Shown here: piece after piece, positions 20,215-30,530 of the stretch | Layout: every line of letters begins with the position of its first letter | Position numbering within the stretch: position 1 is the stretch's first letter | From: Chara braunii | Lineage: Eukaryota > Streptophyta > Charophyceae > Charales > Characeae | Assembly: GCA_003427395.1 (NCBI GenBank) | Contig: BFEA01000013.1 | Coordinates: 3,159,361-3,202,734 of the forward strand | Length of the DNA stretch: 43,374 nucleotides | Reading direction: 5' to 3' | The notes under the pieces: generated by a model | What the model was told of the DNA's origin: nothing | Seen by the model: the letters and a program-made list of their open reading frames with translations, nothing else | Databases searched by the model: none | Translations under genes and position numbers: made by a program

Positions 20215-20307
20215 GTCGTAGTTGTAGATGTCCCGAAGGGTCAAAGTTGTAGTTGCTACAGTCCGGAGAGGTCAAGGTCGTAGCTGCTACAATCCCGAAA
20301 GGCCAAG
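20215..20307 (+). repeat. 31-bp tandem repeat in LTR, three copies
   Basis: Units at 20215-20245, 20246-20276 and 20277-20307 share GTNGTAGNTG and a GGTCAA/GGCCAA end. LTR 1 has two units, so copy number differs between subfamily members, as seen for U3 enhancers. Confidence 0.85.
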
Positions 20308-20559
20308 TCCACAAACTTCCGGAAGGTTCGGAAGTGGCCTTTCGCAGCTTGCTCACGTTTTAGACTGAGGCAAGTGGGCAAGTGGGCAAGTGGTGGACCA
20401 ACTGCAATACGTTTGCAGTACGATAGCGGTAGGTTAGCAGTGCGTCCCCATCCAGTCAGCGGTACCGTCCAGTCAGTCCCAGTCCAGTCCAGCAAGTACC
20501 ATGGGGGACTGTGTGCACCATGGGCCGATGGAAAGGGGCAGACCAACGAGTTACAAAAG

Positions 20560-20566
20560 TATAAAT
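20560..20566 (+). promoter_or_regulatory. TATA box of LTR 2
   Basis: AGTATAAATCAAGAGGCAG matches the position and sequence of the TATA box in LTR 1. Confidence 0.6.
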
Positions 20567-21019
20567 CAAGAGGCAGCGCACGACCATTCATTCATTCCTG
20601 CGGAAGCCATGCAGAAGCGCTGCCACGGTGACTTGTGCGAGGTGGTCTGCAGAGGAGCCTGAAGTTGAAGTGGGCTAGAGGAAGTTAGCGTAGCCATAGC
20701 TGCTTGTAGAGTAGAGTTAGTTGGCGGCCACAACTGCCATAGTTAGTAATAGGTGTACCTTCGTGTGTGTGCGGAGTGTGTGCATGGGGTATCCAAGGTG
20801 ATCCGGAGTTGAAGTGTGAAGTGAACAATGGTGTTGGACACAGTGACAAGAGTTGCGATGTGTGGGTGCTGATGCACCATAGCCTGTTGAAGCGAGCTTG
20901 CATCTGAACTGTGTATTGGTTTCCATATCTTCGAGCTTCGAGTTGGGCGCTATGCGCCAATGTGATTCACCATCTGTTTGTATGCATGCGAAGTGACGAA
21001 GTATGCGAGTCTGATTGCA

Positions 21020-21795
21020 GTCCTGGTGCCATTTCCATATGGTTTCTTTCTTCAACATTCTGCGTAATGGGGCAACAATTACCGTAAAGTTCCGAACGAA
21101 CTTGCTGTAATAGTTGGCCAGACCAAGAAACGAACGCAATTCCGTTAGAGTATCTGGGTTAGGCCAGTCTCTGATAGTTGCAATCTTAGCGTCTTCCGGT
21201 GTAATGCCATCACCATCTACCATATGTCCAACATACAAAACCTGACGCTTGGCCCACTCACACTTCTTGGGGTTAATCTTGAAATTGCCCTCTCGCAACT
21301 TATTTAGCACAGCCCGAAGGTGCTCACTATGCTCAGTCAGACTCTTGCTAAAAATTAGAATATCATCCAAATAAACGACGACAAACTTATCGAGCCAATC
21401 ACGAAATAAAGCATTCATACTTCTTTGGAAGGTTGCAGGTGCGTTAGTTAGACCAAACGGCATTACAACAAACTTATCTAGTTCGGAAAGCTGTCTTATG
21501 CTGGTCTTCTGGCTCCACCTCAATCTGATGGTAGCCAGATTTCAAATCAATTTTTGAGAAGTACTTGCATCTTTGCACCCTATCCAACAAATCATCTATC
21601 CTGCGCAACGGTTTTGCATTTTTCACTGTTATAGCGTTGAGCCCCCTGTAGTCCATGCACATGTGCAATTCGCCGCCCTTCTTTGGTACGAACAACACTG
21701 GGGCACTGAATGGTGAGGAGCTTGGTCTAATCCACCCCTTTCCCAATAACTCATCTAATTGTTTTCGCAGTTCTTCCAATTCCATGGGAGACATT
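21020..21795 (-). pseudogene. RT of element 3
   Basis: Reads [29 protein letters not shown], motif [12 protein letters not shown] (Asp intact), then a loss of about 14 bp near 21480 that creates a stop, then [14 protein letters not shown] and [10 protein letters not shown] (motif C intact), GHMVDGDGITPEDAKI and FLGLANYYSKFVRNF. It stops at 21020, before RNase H, where LTR 2 begins. Confidence 0.9.
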
Positions 21796-22660
21796 CTATA
21801 AATCGGGCCCTCTACCGAGTTCTAGATCGATCCAATGCTTGATCTCTCTCTCAACTACTCCAGTCGGGGCCTCTCCCACATCTGCGAACTCGCTTAGCAA
21901 TTTCTGTATCTCGGGGGGAATAGGTTCTAGCTTTCTTTCTTCTTCCCTCACTGGGCGCACATATGCAACAAACACCTGATCTACAAGACCATTCTTGGCT
22001 ACATGTCGGGCAAATGCAGGGGCACTCATACAGCAATGGGCTAGGCTACTTTCTGCACCGGATGCATGAAACAATCGTACCATTTTCTTCCCACCCTAGG
22101 GACTAGGGAGATAACACTCATGCTCACCCAATTTAACGTCTACATCCGCAACTTCACCCCAACGAGTTCCTAAGATCATGTCAAAAGGGAGACTATCCTC
22201 CACGAAGAGTGCCAGGGAGTGCAAAACTCGTTCCATCTTACCCCCTACCTCCAACCCAAAGTATGCCCTTACCCCTTCAACATAACTATCTACTACCATA
22301 TCTCTATTATCCGCCAGCTTGCTTACGACGGGCTGGTCTAACCTGTGGACTTTCAGCCCTAAGCGCATCTTCTGCAGCCCTTTCTTGCTAATATAACTGC
22401 GCGTTGAACTACTATCTATTAATGCGCCCACTCTTACTTTATTAATCTCATGCGCCCACTCTTACTTTATTAATCTCTATATATGCAATTAATAACTGCC
22501 CTTTCTTTTTCTTCATTTCAGCCCAAGCGCGGCGACGAGTGATCAGTTCATCACCTATGTTTGCGAGGGACCCACTTAGAGAAGTCCTAGCACAAGCAAC
22601 TTCCGGGCAGCTAACTAGGTGGGGGCCTACTACTGTCTCAGTCTCTGCCATTGGGACCTC
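21796..22660 (-). pseudogene. Protease and linker of element 3
   Basis: The upstream part (AETETVVGPHLVSCPEVACARTS) corresponds to the gag-protease junction of element 1. A perfect 28-bp tandem duplication (22422-22477) lies in the protease start and shifts the frame. The active site is LIDSSSTRSY (22408-22416): Asp-Ser-Ser instead of Asp-Ser-Gly. The second motif is FDMILGTRWGE, with Arg replacing the usual Asp. The linker (SLAHCCMSAPAFARHV) is in a further frame down to 21796. Confidence 0.85.
22422..22477. repeat. Perfect 28-bp tandem duplication
   Basis: Units 22422-22449 and 22450-22477 are identical (starting ATGCGCCCACTCTTACTT). The 28-bp gain shifts the protease frame of element 3. 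The identity of the units shows the event is recent relative to the rest of the element. Confidence 0.95.
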
Positions 22661-22739
22661 TGGATGGGAGGATGACAGTCTGCTTGCATCCAGAGTTCCT
22701 GTAGAGGCGAGTGCAACCTCTACTGGTCGTTCCCTTTTG

Positions 22740-23090
22740 GGTACCTATACTCGGGGTCACCACACTTGAAGCATTGACCGACGACGTTCATCCCATACTT
22801 TTTTGTCTATACCCTTTTCTAACCAAGGTGCAAGGGACCATTACCCCTACCTCCCACACAGTAGCTACCTTCGCCACCACCCCTCTGGGCGGCGGGTCCT
22901 CTTCCTCCACGACCGCGGCCTCCTCTTCCACTACCACGGCCTCTTCCTCCTTGTCGCCCTCCCCCGCGGGCTGCAACAGCCGCATAGTCCCCTCCCTGGG
23001 CTAAGTGACTACTGTTGTCTTCTTCTAGTCCATATTCTATCCGATCATAGGTAAGTGATTTTACCCCTCCTTCGAAGGTGACCAACGCCA
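22740..23090 (-). pseudogene. Gag C-terminus of element 3
   Basis: Reads ALVTFEGGVKSLTYDRIEYG, then a Gly/Arg-rich tail (GGRQGGRGRGSGRGG), matching the end of Gag in elements 1 and 2. A degenerate CCHC (CFKCGDPEYRYPK) lies near 22746-22782: His is Tyr and the last Cys is lost. The upstream part of Gag is cut by repeat A. Confidence 0.75.
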
Positions 23091-23892
23091 GTTGGTTGAA
23101 GTGCAACGTGAGCCTCTCCCTTGGTTGAAGTGCAACGTGAGCCTCTCCCTGGGCTCCTTCCAGAAACAGCAGTTGTGTCAGCAGTTGAGGCCAGGGTCGG
23201 GTGGTTGCGCCCTGGGCACACGCAGAGTGAGGCCGACACATCACGAAGTGGCCGTAGGCGAATCAGAATGTTGCATTGTCGTCACGAAGGCCCAACAAGC
23301 CAATGAGAAGTCGACAAACACTTGGAGCCTGGAGGCTGCCTGGAAGTGCCAAACCAAAAAGGGCCCAGGCCCCCAAATGTCGGATAGAGGTTGGACGCAG
23401 ACACTCAGGCCCAACTGGAAGCTACTAGGAGCTTCCTCAGCCAGGCCTACGCAGCCAAACAGAGGCCGCGACTTCCATACAGGCAGGGCGTTGGCCAGAG
23501 ACTGGCATTCTGGCCTACGCAGGCAATGCGGACATGCTGCTGTGTTGTTGCATGTGCGCTGCTGGCTACGGCGCACGCGGGCGCTATGAGTGCGAGGGGC
23601 GCTGCAGGGCAGCGGGCGCACGACAGCCATAGCCGAGCTGCAAGGGCTCATGCAGGTGATAGGCGGAGGAGGTCTTTAGGTAGAAGGCGCACGAGTGGGT
23701 GGTCAAGGTCTAATGAGGGGAGGAGAGAGAACGTACCTGGTGTATGTGGGATGTCGGCATTGGTGTTGACGTTATGAACATTGGTCTTCAACGTCGAAGG
23801 GATCCTGTTGAATGTAGATAGGTTAGATAGGCTCAATAGAGTAGGCTGGGCACAGGGCGCCAGAGAGAGATGAGCGGCATTGGATAATGTGT
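23088..23892 (+). repeat. 0.8-kb dispersed repeat, copy A
   Basis: From CCAGTTGGTTGAAGTGCAACG to GATAATGTGT it aligns with 32177-32968. It sits in the minus-strand gag of element 3. A 29-bp unit at its start is duplicated (23092-23120, 23121-23149). No known protein is seen, although a long frame persists in both copies. It may be a solo LTR or a non-autonomous element. Confidence 0.8.
23092..23149. repeat. 29-bp tandem duplication at start of repeat A
   Basis: The unit beginning TTGGTTGAAGTGCAACG is present twice in a row here and once in copy B. Confidence 0.95.
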
Positions 23893-26066
23893 TGGTGGGG
23901 TCGAAGGGCAATAAACATTGGCACACGAGTTCACTGCTTTGCTCTCATTTGGATGGAATCTTGGTGCATTTGAGTTCTCTGCTTGGTACATAGACTATTT
24001 GGACATCTATGTGATTTTGCAACTTGGTTTTCTATCTCTCGCTCTCACTCATATTCCTTGCAATTTGGTGTCGGAGCTGCTTCCAGATCGCTATTACCTA
24101 GCGCTGGCAACATTGTTACTTGGTGCGTTGACGATGCTTCGATGCAGGAAGGGTACATTGGCGCTGGCATGAACAGCCACTTCCAGGTAGAGGGGAGTTG
24201 GCCAGAAGGCAGTGGCACAGTGTGGGAGTTGTGGCGACAACGGATGTATGTGTGATGACGAGAGCATGCTCATGTGGCATTTTGGCTGAGGTGGCAGTGC
24301 ATTGCGTTGTGGGTGGTACCGAGGCTACGACCTGTCATCGAAATCCACGTCGGCTCAATTGGTGAGAAATTTGTGGTTGGGGGCAGCTTTCTTCAGCTAC
24401 GTTGTTCCTTACCATATCTTCCCTCTCAATCTCTTGTTACCTTCAGGAAGTGAGTCCAACTTGAGTGTCCTCTTTTGGTTAAGGAGTCGTGAGCACTCTA
24501 CCTCGAGAGTCGACATTCTTTCTGGTGGCGCATCTAGCAGCAGAGGGCGGTGCCTCTGAAGGGCCCTGGTCAAAGCACGGGTCACGGTCACCATGCCAAC
24601 CCATGGGAGTAATTCACGCAGGCCATGCTGCTTTGTCCTTTGAACTCTTTTTTGCGCCGATAGAGGGAACGTGTACTGACCAGTCCTATGCAAGACACTT
24701 ACCAGACCGTCTATAAACATTTCTGGCAGGGATCTCTGCTGAGTATTGGTTGTGATCGTCGTCCTGTCTGCTGAGGACCTTCGGGCTGTCCTTAAACTGC
24801 CTCTTGATCAGCCAGATCAGTCGGATGGAAGGCTTGTTGCACGCGAGGATAAACAAAGGCCAGTGCTGGCCATAAGCGAGTTCCTGGGCACAGGGGTGGG
24901 CCGTTAATGCACACCTTAGACACCATTGCTTGATGATGCTGCCACGCACGTTGGATACATGGGAAGGAAGGTTCCAATTGGTGCTTAACTACAATCACAA
25001 TTATTTCCATTGCGCATGCATCTGCGCACATGATTTATTTTTATTTTGATTAGTTTGTTAAGATCCTGGCCAATTCCGAGATACACATTCATCAAACAAC
25101 ACGATGCTGTCCAATTGCAGAAAGAAATGAATGAACTTGAGAGGAGAGAGAGAGAGGATTAGGAGAAGAAGAAGTAAGAAAGAAGAAGAAGATGATATAC
25201 ACCAGCATAGACAGATGACAAGGCTCTTCTTCTTCGCCCAACAATCTCCTCCTCCTTATCTCCCCTTCCCTTATTCATACAAGAAATAATAATACAATGT
25301 TGAATGGCTGATCCAGAATCAATGTCCGAGTTCCTCTTCTACTGCCGACATCACTTGAGGTCCACCATAGCCATGTCCGCCTCTTCCTCCCTTCCTCATC
25401 ATAGGCCGAGGCTATGGCGGACTGCTAGGCCTTGCCCAAATGCCCAAAGGACAACCCAAAGCAGCTATGGCTGCTTCACTCAGGCCGCCATGCCCAACTC
25501 TGCCTTGAAGCTTCTTGGTGTGGCTCTCCCCAGTTGGGGACTCCCTGCTGCAGCGCCCACCAAGGTGATGAAGATGGCTGCCACCATAGCCGGGTAAGTA
25601 CCCCTGGCGCTCCTCCTTCCTGTCCTCCTTCCTCCTCCGTGTCCTTCTCCTTCCCCCAGCAGCGCTGCTCCTGGATAGCGCTGCTCCAACCAGCGCTCCA
25701 ACCAGTGTGTCGCCAAACTTGCACACCGAGAAAGAGGCCGGGCTCTTCGCTCGGCTGGGAGATATAGCGGCCTGCTTGCCTCTTCGGGCGGTGACTTCCA
25801 GGCCGCTCAGCCTTCCAAGCAACCGGTACCTCCTCCCTTTCGGAGGGAAACATCGTTGCAGACTCTGATATTGCCTGTACAGGCCCTAGACCCAGACTGG
25901 TTGGAGTGGTATCCGCCTAGACCTAACCTACAACTACTGGGCCTCTAAAAATGCCACTTTTGTCTTCTTCTGCTCGACCTCCAGTACCCGCACATCTACC
26001 TCTTCAAGGTGCGGTACCGGCCTAACCGTTTCCCGCTGCAATCCCTCAATGTCACGGCCATAGGTA
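23893..26066. other. Unassigned 2.2-kb interval
   Basis: No recognised gene. Short open frames occur (for example a hydrophobic 84-codon frame at 23918-24172 and a 97-codon frame at 25304-25597) without family similarity that I recognise. Perfect GTAAGT donor-like sites follow CCGG at about 25592 and CATAG at about 26063, so a low-expression transcript or an old host exon cannot be excluded. A GA/CT-rich low-complexity stretch lies at 25138-25270. No LTR or polymerase motif seen. Confidence 0.4.
25304..25597 (+). CDS. Hypothetical short open frame
   Basis: Starts MADPESMSEFLFYCRHHLR and runs 97 codons, Ser/Ala/Pro-rich, ending at a TAA that forms part of a GGGTAAGTACC donor-like sequence. 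I do not recognise it. It could be a first exon with the intron starting at GTAAGT, or chance. The opposite strand also has long frames here, which lowers confidence. Confidence 0.12.
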   Translation: MADPESMSEFLFYCRHHLRSTIAMSASSSLPHHRPRLWRTARPCPNAQRTTQSSYGCFTQAAMPNSALKLLGVALPSWGLPAAAPTKVMKMAATIAG

Positions 26067-26257
26067 AGTACCGGCCCTGAGGGCCCAATGAACGAGCAAG
26101 TGCCCTTGCGGGCCACACACACACTCAAGCCAACCAGCACTCAGACAGGCACGGCCACACANAGTACCGGCCCTGAGGGCCCAATGAACGAGCAAGTGCC
26201 CTTGCGGGCCACACACACACTCAAGCCAACCAGCACTCAGACAGGCACGGCCACACA
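26067..26257. repeat. Exact 95-bp duplication around one N (assembly join)
   Basis: 26067-26161 equals 26163-26257, separated by N at 26162. The same pattern and the same 95-bp length occur at 42769-42959. This is best explained as an unmerged overlap of two contigs, so the real locus probably has one copy. Confidence 0.85.
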
Positions 26258-26714
26258 CACACTCAAGCCAACCAGCACTCAGACAGACATGCAGTCCAGC
26301 AAGTGTGCACACACAGACTTAGTAGCAGGCGGGAAACTCAGCAAGGCATTCAGTCTATGGGCAAAACTCAGAAATCAGTCGTGTGTTTCAGTCCATGTTT
26401 GGACGGGTCATCACAAGTTGGTGGACAAACTGCTAACACCAATCGGACAGGCTAGATTAGAACTGTAGTGTTCTACCATTGCCAGTTCTGTTCGATGTTG
26501 CTGTGAGCGAAACTAATCGAAGTAGGATTAGATCATGTGCTCAGTCTGTGAACGGTAGCCTTGGTGACTTGCCGAAAATTAATTTATTTTTATTTATTTT
26601 TCAACCCGGTCAGACATGCTGTGGTAGGCCTCCGTGAGGGCACTAGTGCAGACAGCGTATGCCTAGCTGACGAGTGGACCAGGCAATGTTGAGGATGGAT
26701 CTGTAGGAAGAAGG
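26258..26714. other. Leader-like stretch before element 4 gag
   Basis: Begins with another partial CACACACTCAAGCCAACC unit. No gene. An AT-rich run lies at 26578-26605. It may include the untranslated leader of element 4, but I see no LTR end or primer-binding site. Confidence 0.4.
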
Positions 26715-28380
26715 GTGACACGTCAGGAGTCCCTTAGGATCCCAATCAAGCACCAAGCTTTACCACCTGAGGGAGAGAGGGCTATACTACGGGAAGTAGC
26801 AGCTGAACGTCTGCAGAGGGCTAGAGAAGCGGCAATAGCAGCCGAGCAAGTGCTTGCAGCGGCAACAGCCACTGCAGCAGCCATGGCTGCTTCCTCTAGT
26901 CAGCAGACATTTGGCATGCCGACCAGTTCGCAGTCCACGTCCAGTGGGATGGGACCAAGCAGTTCTTCTAGTCAGATGGCGGGCTCGCAGTACAGCTCGC
27001 CACCTCCACACACAAGAGAGGTCATTGAACTCCAGCAAGCGGAGTTGATCCGCTTACGGTTAGAGAAGGAACTTAGAGAAGCCACCGAAAGAGAAACAAA
27101 GATTAGAAATAGGAAAGTCAGACTAGAGAATAGGAGGGCAGACGAAGCTGCTGTAAAAGGGTTAGATGACAATGCCCTTGATGACACAAGCAAAATCCTC
27201 AAGGCAGGTTTACTATCCAGGATACCCTTGACCAGATACTGTGTGCCATACAGGGGATGGGAAGGGCTTTCACATCTCCAATAGGCGAGCCCGGTTTCCG
27301 GCCCAACAACTTTTCCATCACCGATCTCCTCACCTGTGATGACAGGTCCCTCTATGTCTCAATTTAGCAGTTCACCAAGCGGTACTTCAGCAGCGGCAGC
27401 ACAGACTGCTGCTTCTTCATCTTCAGGTCCAGCGGCTGCCGCTACACAACAGCCGGTCCCACCAGCATCCTTGGTACCCGACCACTCCACTGAAACCACC
27501 CTCAACCTTCTCGGGTGAGAATAAGGATGAGGCTCTTGACACTTGGTTGAGAACGGTGCCAATGTGGATGAGGGCGAAGAGGACTCTGCTCGAGGAAGAG
27601 GTGATCACCGCCGGTTCGTATCTTGAGGGATCGGCAGCCCGATGGCTAGATGGATTGGTAGCCTCGAAAGGTTTCGGCAGGCAAATGAACGATTGGGCTA
27701 AGACCCATACTTCAAAGAGCTTCATGGAGTTGGTAGAAACGCGATGGCACAACCCTCAGCAGGCCCAACAGGCCACTGACGCGTTGACCCAACTTGATAC
27801 TAAAAGGTACAAGTCCGCACGAGAACTTACCTCTGTCGTGGAGCGTCTCATTGTCGTCCCCGGTGCCCGCTACGATCCACAAGCCTTGACGACCATGTTC
27901 TTGAGATGTCTTCCCACAGACGTCAAGAACTTGCTGGTCAGCCAGGCCAGCATCGAATATCACACTCGATTAATGATGGTTGATTCCGCCAGGAATCAAA
28001 ACGAGATCCACTATGTTTCCGACCTTGTGGACGAAACAAAGTTTGGAAGTGAGGATAGTGCCGACGGTAGCAACCTCGCTTCCTTATTAAAAGTTAAGGC
28101 AACTAGCCGCGGCAAGGGCGGTCAACAGGAGAGTTAGGGGCGGACCCAAAACTCAAACAAGACTCCGGCTTGGGTAAGGGCGGGTCTGGATCAAGATGTG
28201 TGGCGAGACTGTTATTTGCCAAGAGCTAGCATTGATTGCGACGAGTACTGCCATCAGCAGTTTAAGTGCAAGAACGCGAAGGCATGGCAAAAGATACCTC
28301 CCAGCAGTGGTTTTGGGAATTCTTCTTCCCAAGGTGGGGCTTGTACAAGCTCCAGTTCGGGAAACACATCAGGCCAATAA
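26715..28380 (+). pseudogene. Gag of element 4
   Basis: N-terminal part is Ala/Gln/Ser-rich with a coiled-coil-like charged segment (REVIELQQAELIRLRLEKEL). TAG at 27282-27284 interrupts, the same frame continues to 27518, and a one-base shift near 27510 leads into the Gag domain (DTWLRTVPMWMRAKRTLL, GSYLEGSAARWLDGL, VVERLIVVPGARYD). TAG 28135-28137 is followed in frame by a Cys-rich tail (CDEYCHQQFKCKN) to 28380; it does not match a clean CCHC. The true start codon is not visible; 26715 is only the frame start. Confidence 0.8.
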
Positions 28381-28931
28381 AGGTTGTAGTTGCTTCTACT
28401 CCTGATGAAGTGGGCGATGTACCCTCCCCACTTCAAGAGTTGGTCGAAGTTATTGACTCTTTCGTCACCCCGCAGATGCATCCTGACACAACGATACTCT
28501 GTTCGTTTGACGTGTTTGAGGCCTTAGAGGACCTAGAAAGTGAGCGATCGACAAGGGACCCTTGTGAGTCCTGGGTAGCACTAAGTCGTGGTCCTAGAGG
28601 GGAGCATTTCGTAGTGGAAGTTGGTGTAGCTGGCCGCAAGTGTGGTGCCTTCGTAGACATCAGCTCCACACGGAACTTTATAAGTCGCACCTGCGTTGAG
28701 AGACTGCGCCTCAAGGACCGGGTGCAACGCCTGACCAGGTCAGTAACATCTACTTTGGCCAACAAAGAGCGCATGCTGGTAGAGGACTACGTCAGTGACG
28801 TGGTATGCACCTTCTCTTATGGAGGTGGGGAACTTGATCATCAAATTTCGTTCCTAGTCAGCGACGGCTTGCCGTTTGACATGTTATTAGGCATGTACTC
28901 CCTCGAGGTTGCCAAGCCCCAGTTTGGCTAG
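28381..28931 (+). pseudogene. Protease of element 4 with Asp-Ile-Ser active site
   Basis: The frame from 28266 overlaps the end of the gag frame, so the protease-like part starts at about 28380. The expected active site reads FVDISSTRNFIS: Asp 28656-28658, then Ile-Ser instead of Ser/Thr-Gly. Element 5 has the same ISST. The second motif is FDMLLGMYSLEVAKPQF. TAG at 28929-28931 replaces a Trp codon. The linker continues from 28941. Confidence 0.8.
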
Positions 28932-29882
28932 GACAAGAAAGTGCTAAAGCATGAGTTGCCTAATGGGAGAACCGTTAGACTAACTAAGTACAAGGGTAGC
29001 AGGTTAATTGACTCCTATGGGTGCTTGTGTGCACCGTCGTTCTATAATGACTATAAACAGAACCAAGAGGAGGGTATGTACTTAGTGTTCGTCTCTGAGA
29101 AAGGTGAGGCCGTTAAATCACCCCAGAGATAGAATCCGTCGTCGCTAAGTACCCCGATCTGTTTGAGAAGCCTTCAAGAGTCGTGGATAGGGAGGTTGTC
29201 CATGCCATAGAGATAATCTCGCGTAGCAAGATACCCAAAGGACGAATCTATAGGATGGCACCGGCTGAGTTAGACGAACTTCAGCGACAACTGAAAGAGC
29301 TTACAGAAAAGGGTTGGATACGGCCTACCGCCTCCCCCTTTGGCTCACCCGTCTTATTTGTACTGAAGAAGGGGGGATCATTGAGGATGTGAATTGACTA
29401 TAGAGGCCTTAATGCCATCATAGTTAAAAACGCAAAGCCTCTACCACGCATCGGTGCAGGGGTGTAAGTACTTCACCAAGATAGACTTAAAATCCGACTA
29501 CCATCAGGTTGCCATTAGACTAGAGGACCAACACAAAACCACTTTTCAGACTAGGTACGGTCTATACAAGTTTACGGTGATGCCCTTTGGCCTTTGCAAT
29601 GCGCCGGGTACATTCCAACACACCATGAATAGGATATTCCATGACCACTGGGATAAGTTTATCGTCGATTACCTCGATGACATTTTTTTCTTCAGTAAAA
29701 CTATTGAGGAGCATGCACAACATGTAGAAAAAATACTTTCACTCCAAGGATAACACAAGTATAAGATAAATTTAGAAAAATGAGAGTTTGGTCGCATTAA
29801 AATCTTGTACTTGGGTCATGAGGTATTCGTGGAAGGGATTAGGCTTGAAGATGCAAAGGTGGCTAGCATTCGTGACTGGCCA
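28932..29882 (+). pseudogene. Linker and RT of element 4
   Basis: Linker 28941-29132, then RT from PKGRIYRMAPAELDELQRQL. TGA at 29390 replaces a Cys codon of the CIDYRGLNA motif. A loss of 17 bp compared with element 5 near 29450 shifts the frame. Motif A is TKIDLKSDYHQ (Asp kept, Gly to Asp after it), then MPFGLCNAPGTF and motif C VDYLDDIFFF. The connection region continues through [20 protein letters not shown] to RDWPW, where the mitochondrial insert starts. Confidence 0.85.
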
Positions 29883-30059
29883 TGGTGGTCGACGTAACAA
29901 TAATGACATTTGTCGATATGCCACTGATTGTTTACTTAGATCATCATAGATAATTAGAGCGTGCATTCCATTGTCTCGGAAAAATTCTCCCATAGCACAA
30001 CCTGCATAAGGAGCAAGAAATTGAAGAGGAGCAGGATCTGATGCAGTGGCTGAACAAAC
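29883..30059 (-). pseudogene. atp1: Mitochondrial atp1 fragment (NUMT)
   Basis: The minus strand is open for 59 codons and encodes a piece of the F1-ATP synthase alpha subunit: [35 protein letters not shown], then [14 protein letters not shown]. This stretch is highly conserved in mitochondrial and bacterial alpha subunits; codon use is AT-rich, unlike the host element. It replaces the RT/RNase H connection of element 4, between RDWPW and CEAAFKSL. Both ends are sharp, with TGG microhomology at the left junction. No stops or frameshifts, so the capture is probably recent relative to the decay of element 4. A gene for the whole subunit is not present. Confidence 0.9.
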
Positions 30060-30530
30060 GTGTGTGAGGCTGCTTTCAAGAGTTTAAAGTATGCCCTCTC
30101 ACGTCATGAGATTCTCATGGTCCCCGATCATGAAAGGTTGTTTGTTGTGACCACCGACACAAGCCAGCATTGCATTGGCGCGGTGCTGCCTCACCAGGAA
30201 GGGAAGAAGTTGAGGCCGATCGAGTACATGAGCAAGAAGATGCCATAAAAGAAGTTGGCGAAGTCCACCTACGAAAGGGAACTACGCCCTCCACAAAGCA
30301 CTTGTCCACTGGAGAAACTATCTGTTGGGGAGGTTTTTCTACGTAAGAACTGACCATCGGACACGCAAGTGGATCAAGACACAACCTGTCCTCTCTGACG
30401 CAGTCAAAAAATTGGATTGAAGTCATAGACGAATATAACTTCAATGTTGCTGAAGCGCTATCACGTAGGGCAGAATACCTAGGTGCGCTAATTGTTGAGT
30501 TTGGCCTATCAGATGATATAACTCGATCCT
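30060..30530 (+). pseudogene. RNase H of element 4
   Basis: Resumes at [18 protein letters not shown], with VVTTDTSQHCIGAV (Asp kept). TAA follows KKMP at 30246-30248, then frame changes at YERELR and near 30415. The 3' part, EALSRRAEYLGALIVEF, confirms the end of RNase H, but about 30 bp before it appear lost. It runs into integrase without a gap. Confidence 0.8.

Larger units (their letters stand above)
14866..21019 (+). mobile_element. Element 2: Ty3/gypsy chromodomain element, 5' truncated
   Basis: Same family and order as element 1, clearly alignable from gag to the end of the LTR. The 5' LTR, leader and first 100 or so gag codons are absent; similarity starts abruptly at about 14866. 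The integrase and chromodomain are intact. The 3' LTR ends at 21019 next to an oppositely oriented element 3, cutting its coding region, so element 2 (or its LTR) inserted there. Confidence 0.9.
20015..21019 (+). repeat. 3' LTR of element 2 (1005 bp)
   Basis: Starts TGAAACGG 19 nt after the pre-LTR palindrome (19983-19996) and ends CTGATTGCA. It aligns along its length to 7901-8837. It has three 31-bp U3 repeats (20215-20307), tandem GCAAGTGG units (about 20370-20393) and a TATAAAT box at 20560. Confidence 0.85.
21020..23090 (-). mobile_element. Element 3: minus-strand gypsy remnant
   Basis: Reading leftward from 23090: gag tail, degenerate CCHC, protease, linker, RT, ending abruptly at KETIWKWHQDC next to the LTR 2 end. 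It belongs to the same broad family as elements 1 and 2. RNase H and integrase are not found in the window, as expected if element 2 inserted into it and its other half was lost or lies elsewhere. Its gag side is interrupted by dispersed repeat copy A at 23088. Confidence 0.85.

Noticed and set aside
22819-23244. Single 141-codon minus-strand ORF as a gene
   Set aside because: It joins repeat A sequence to the gag tail of element 3; only the part up to about 23090 is coding-derived.
25304-26066. Host gene with introns at the GTAAGT sites
   Set aside because: Two good donor sites but no recognisable exon family, acceptor or reading-frame continuity; kept only as a low-confidence frame.
26067-26257. 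Genuine 95-bp tandem repeat
   Set aside because: Exact identity, N at the joint and the same length at a second locus favour an assembly artefact.
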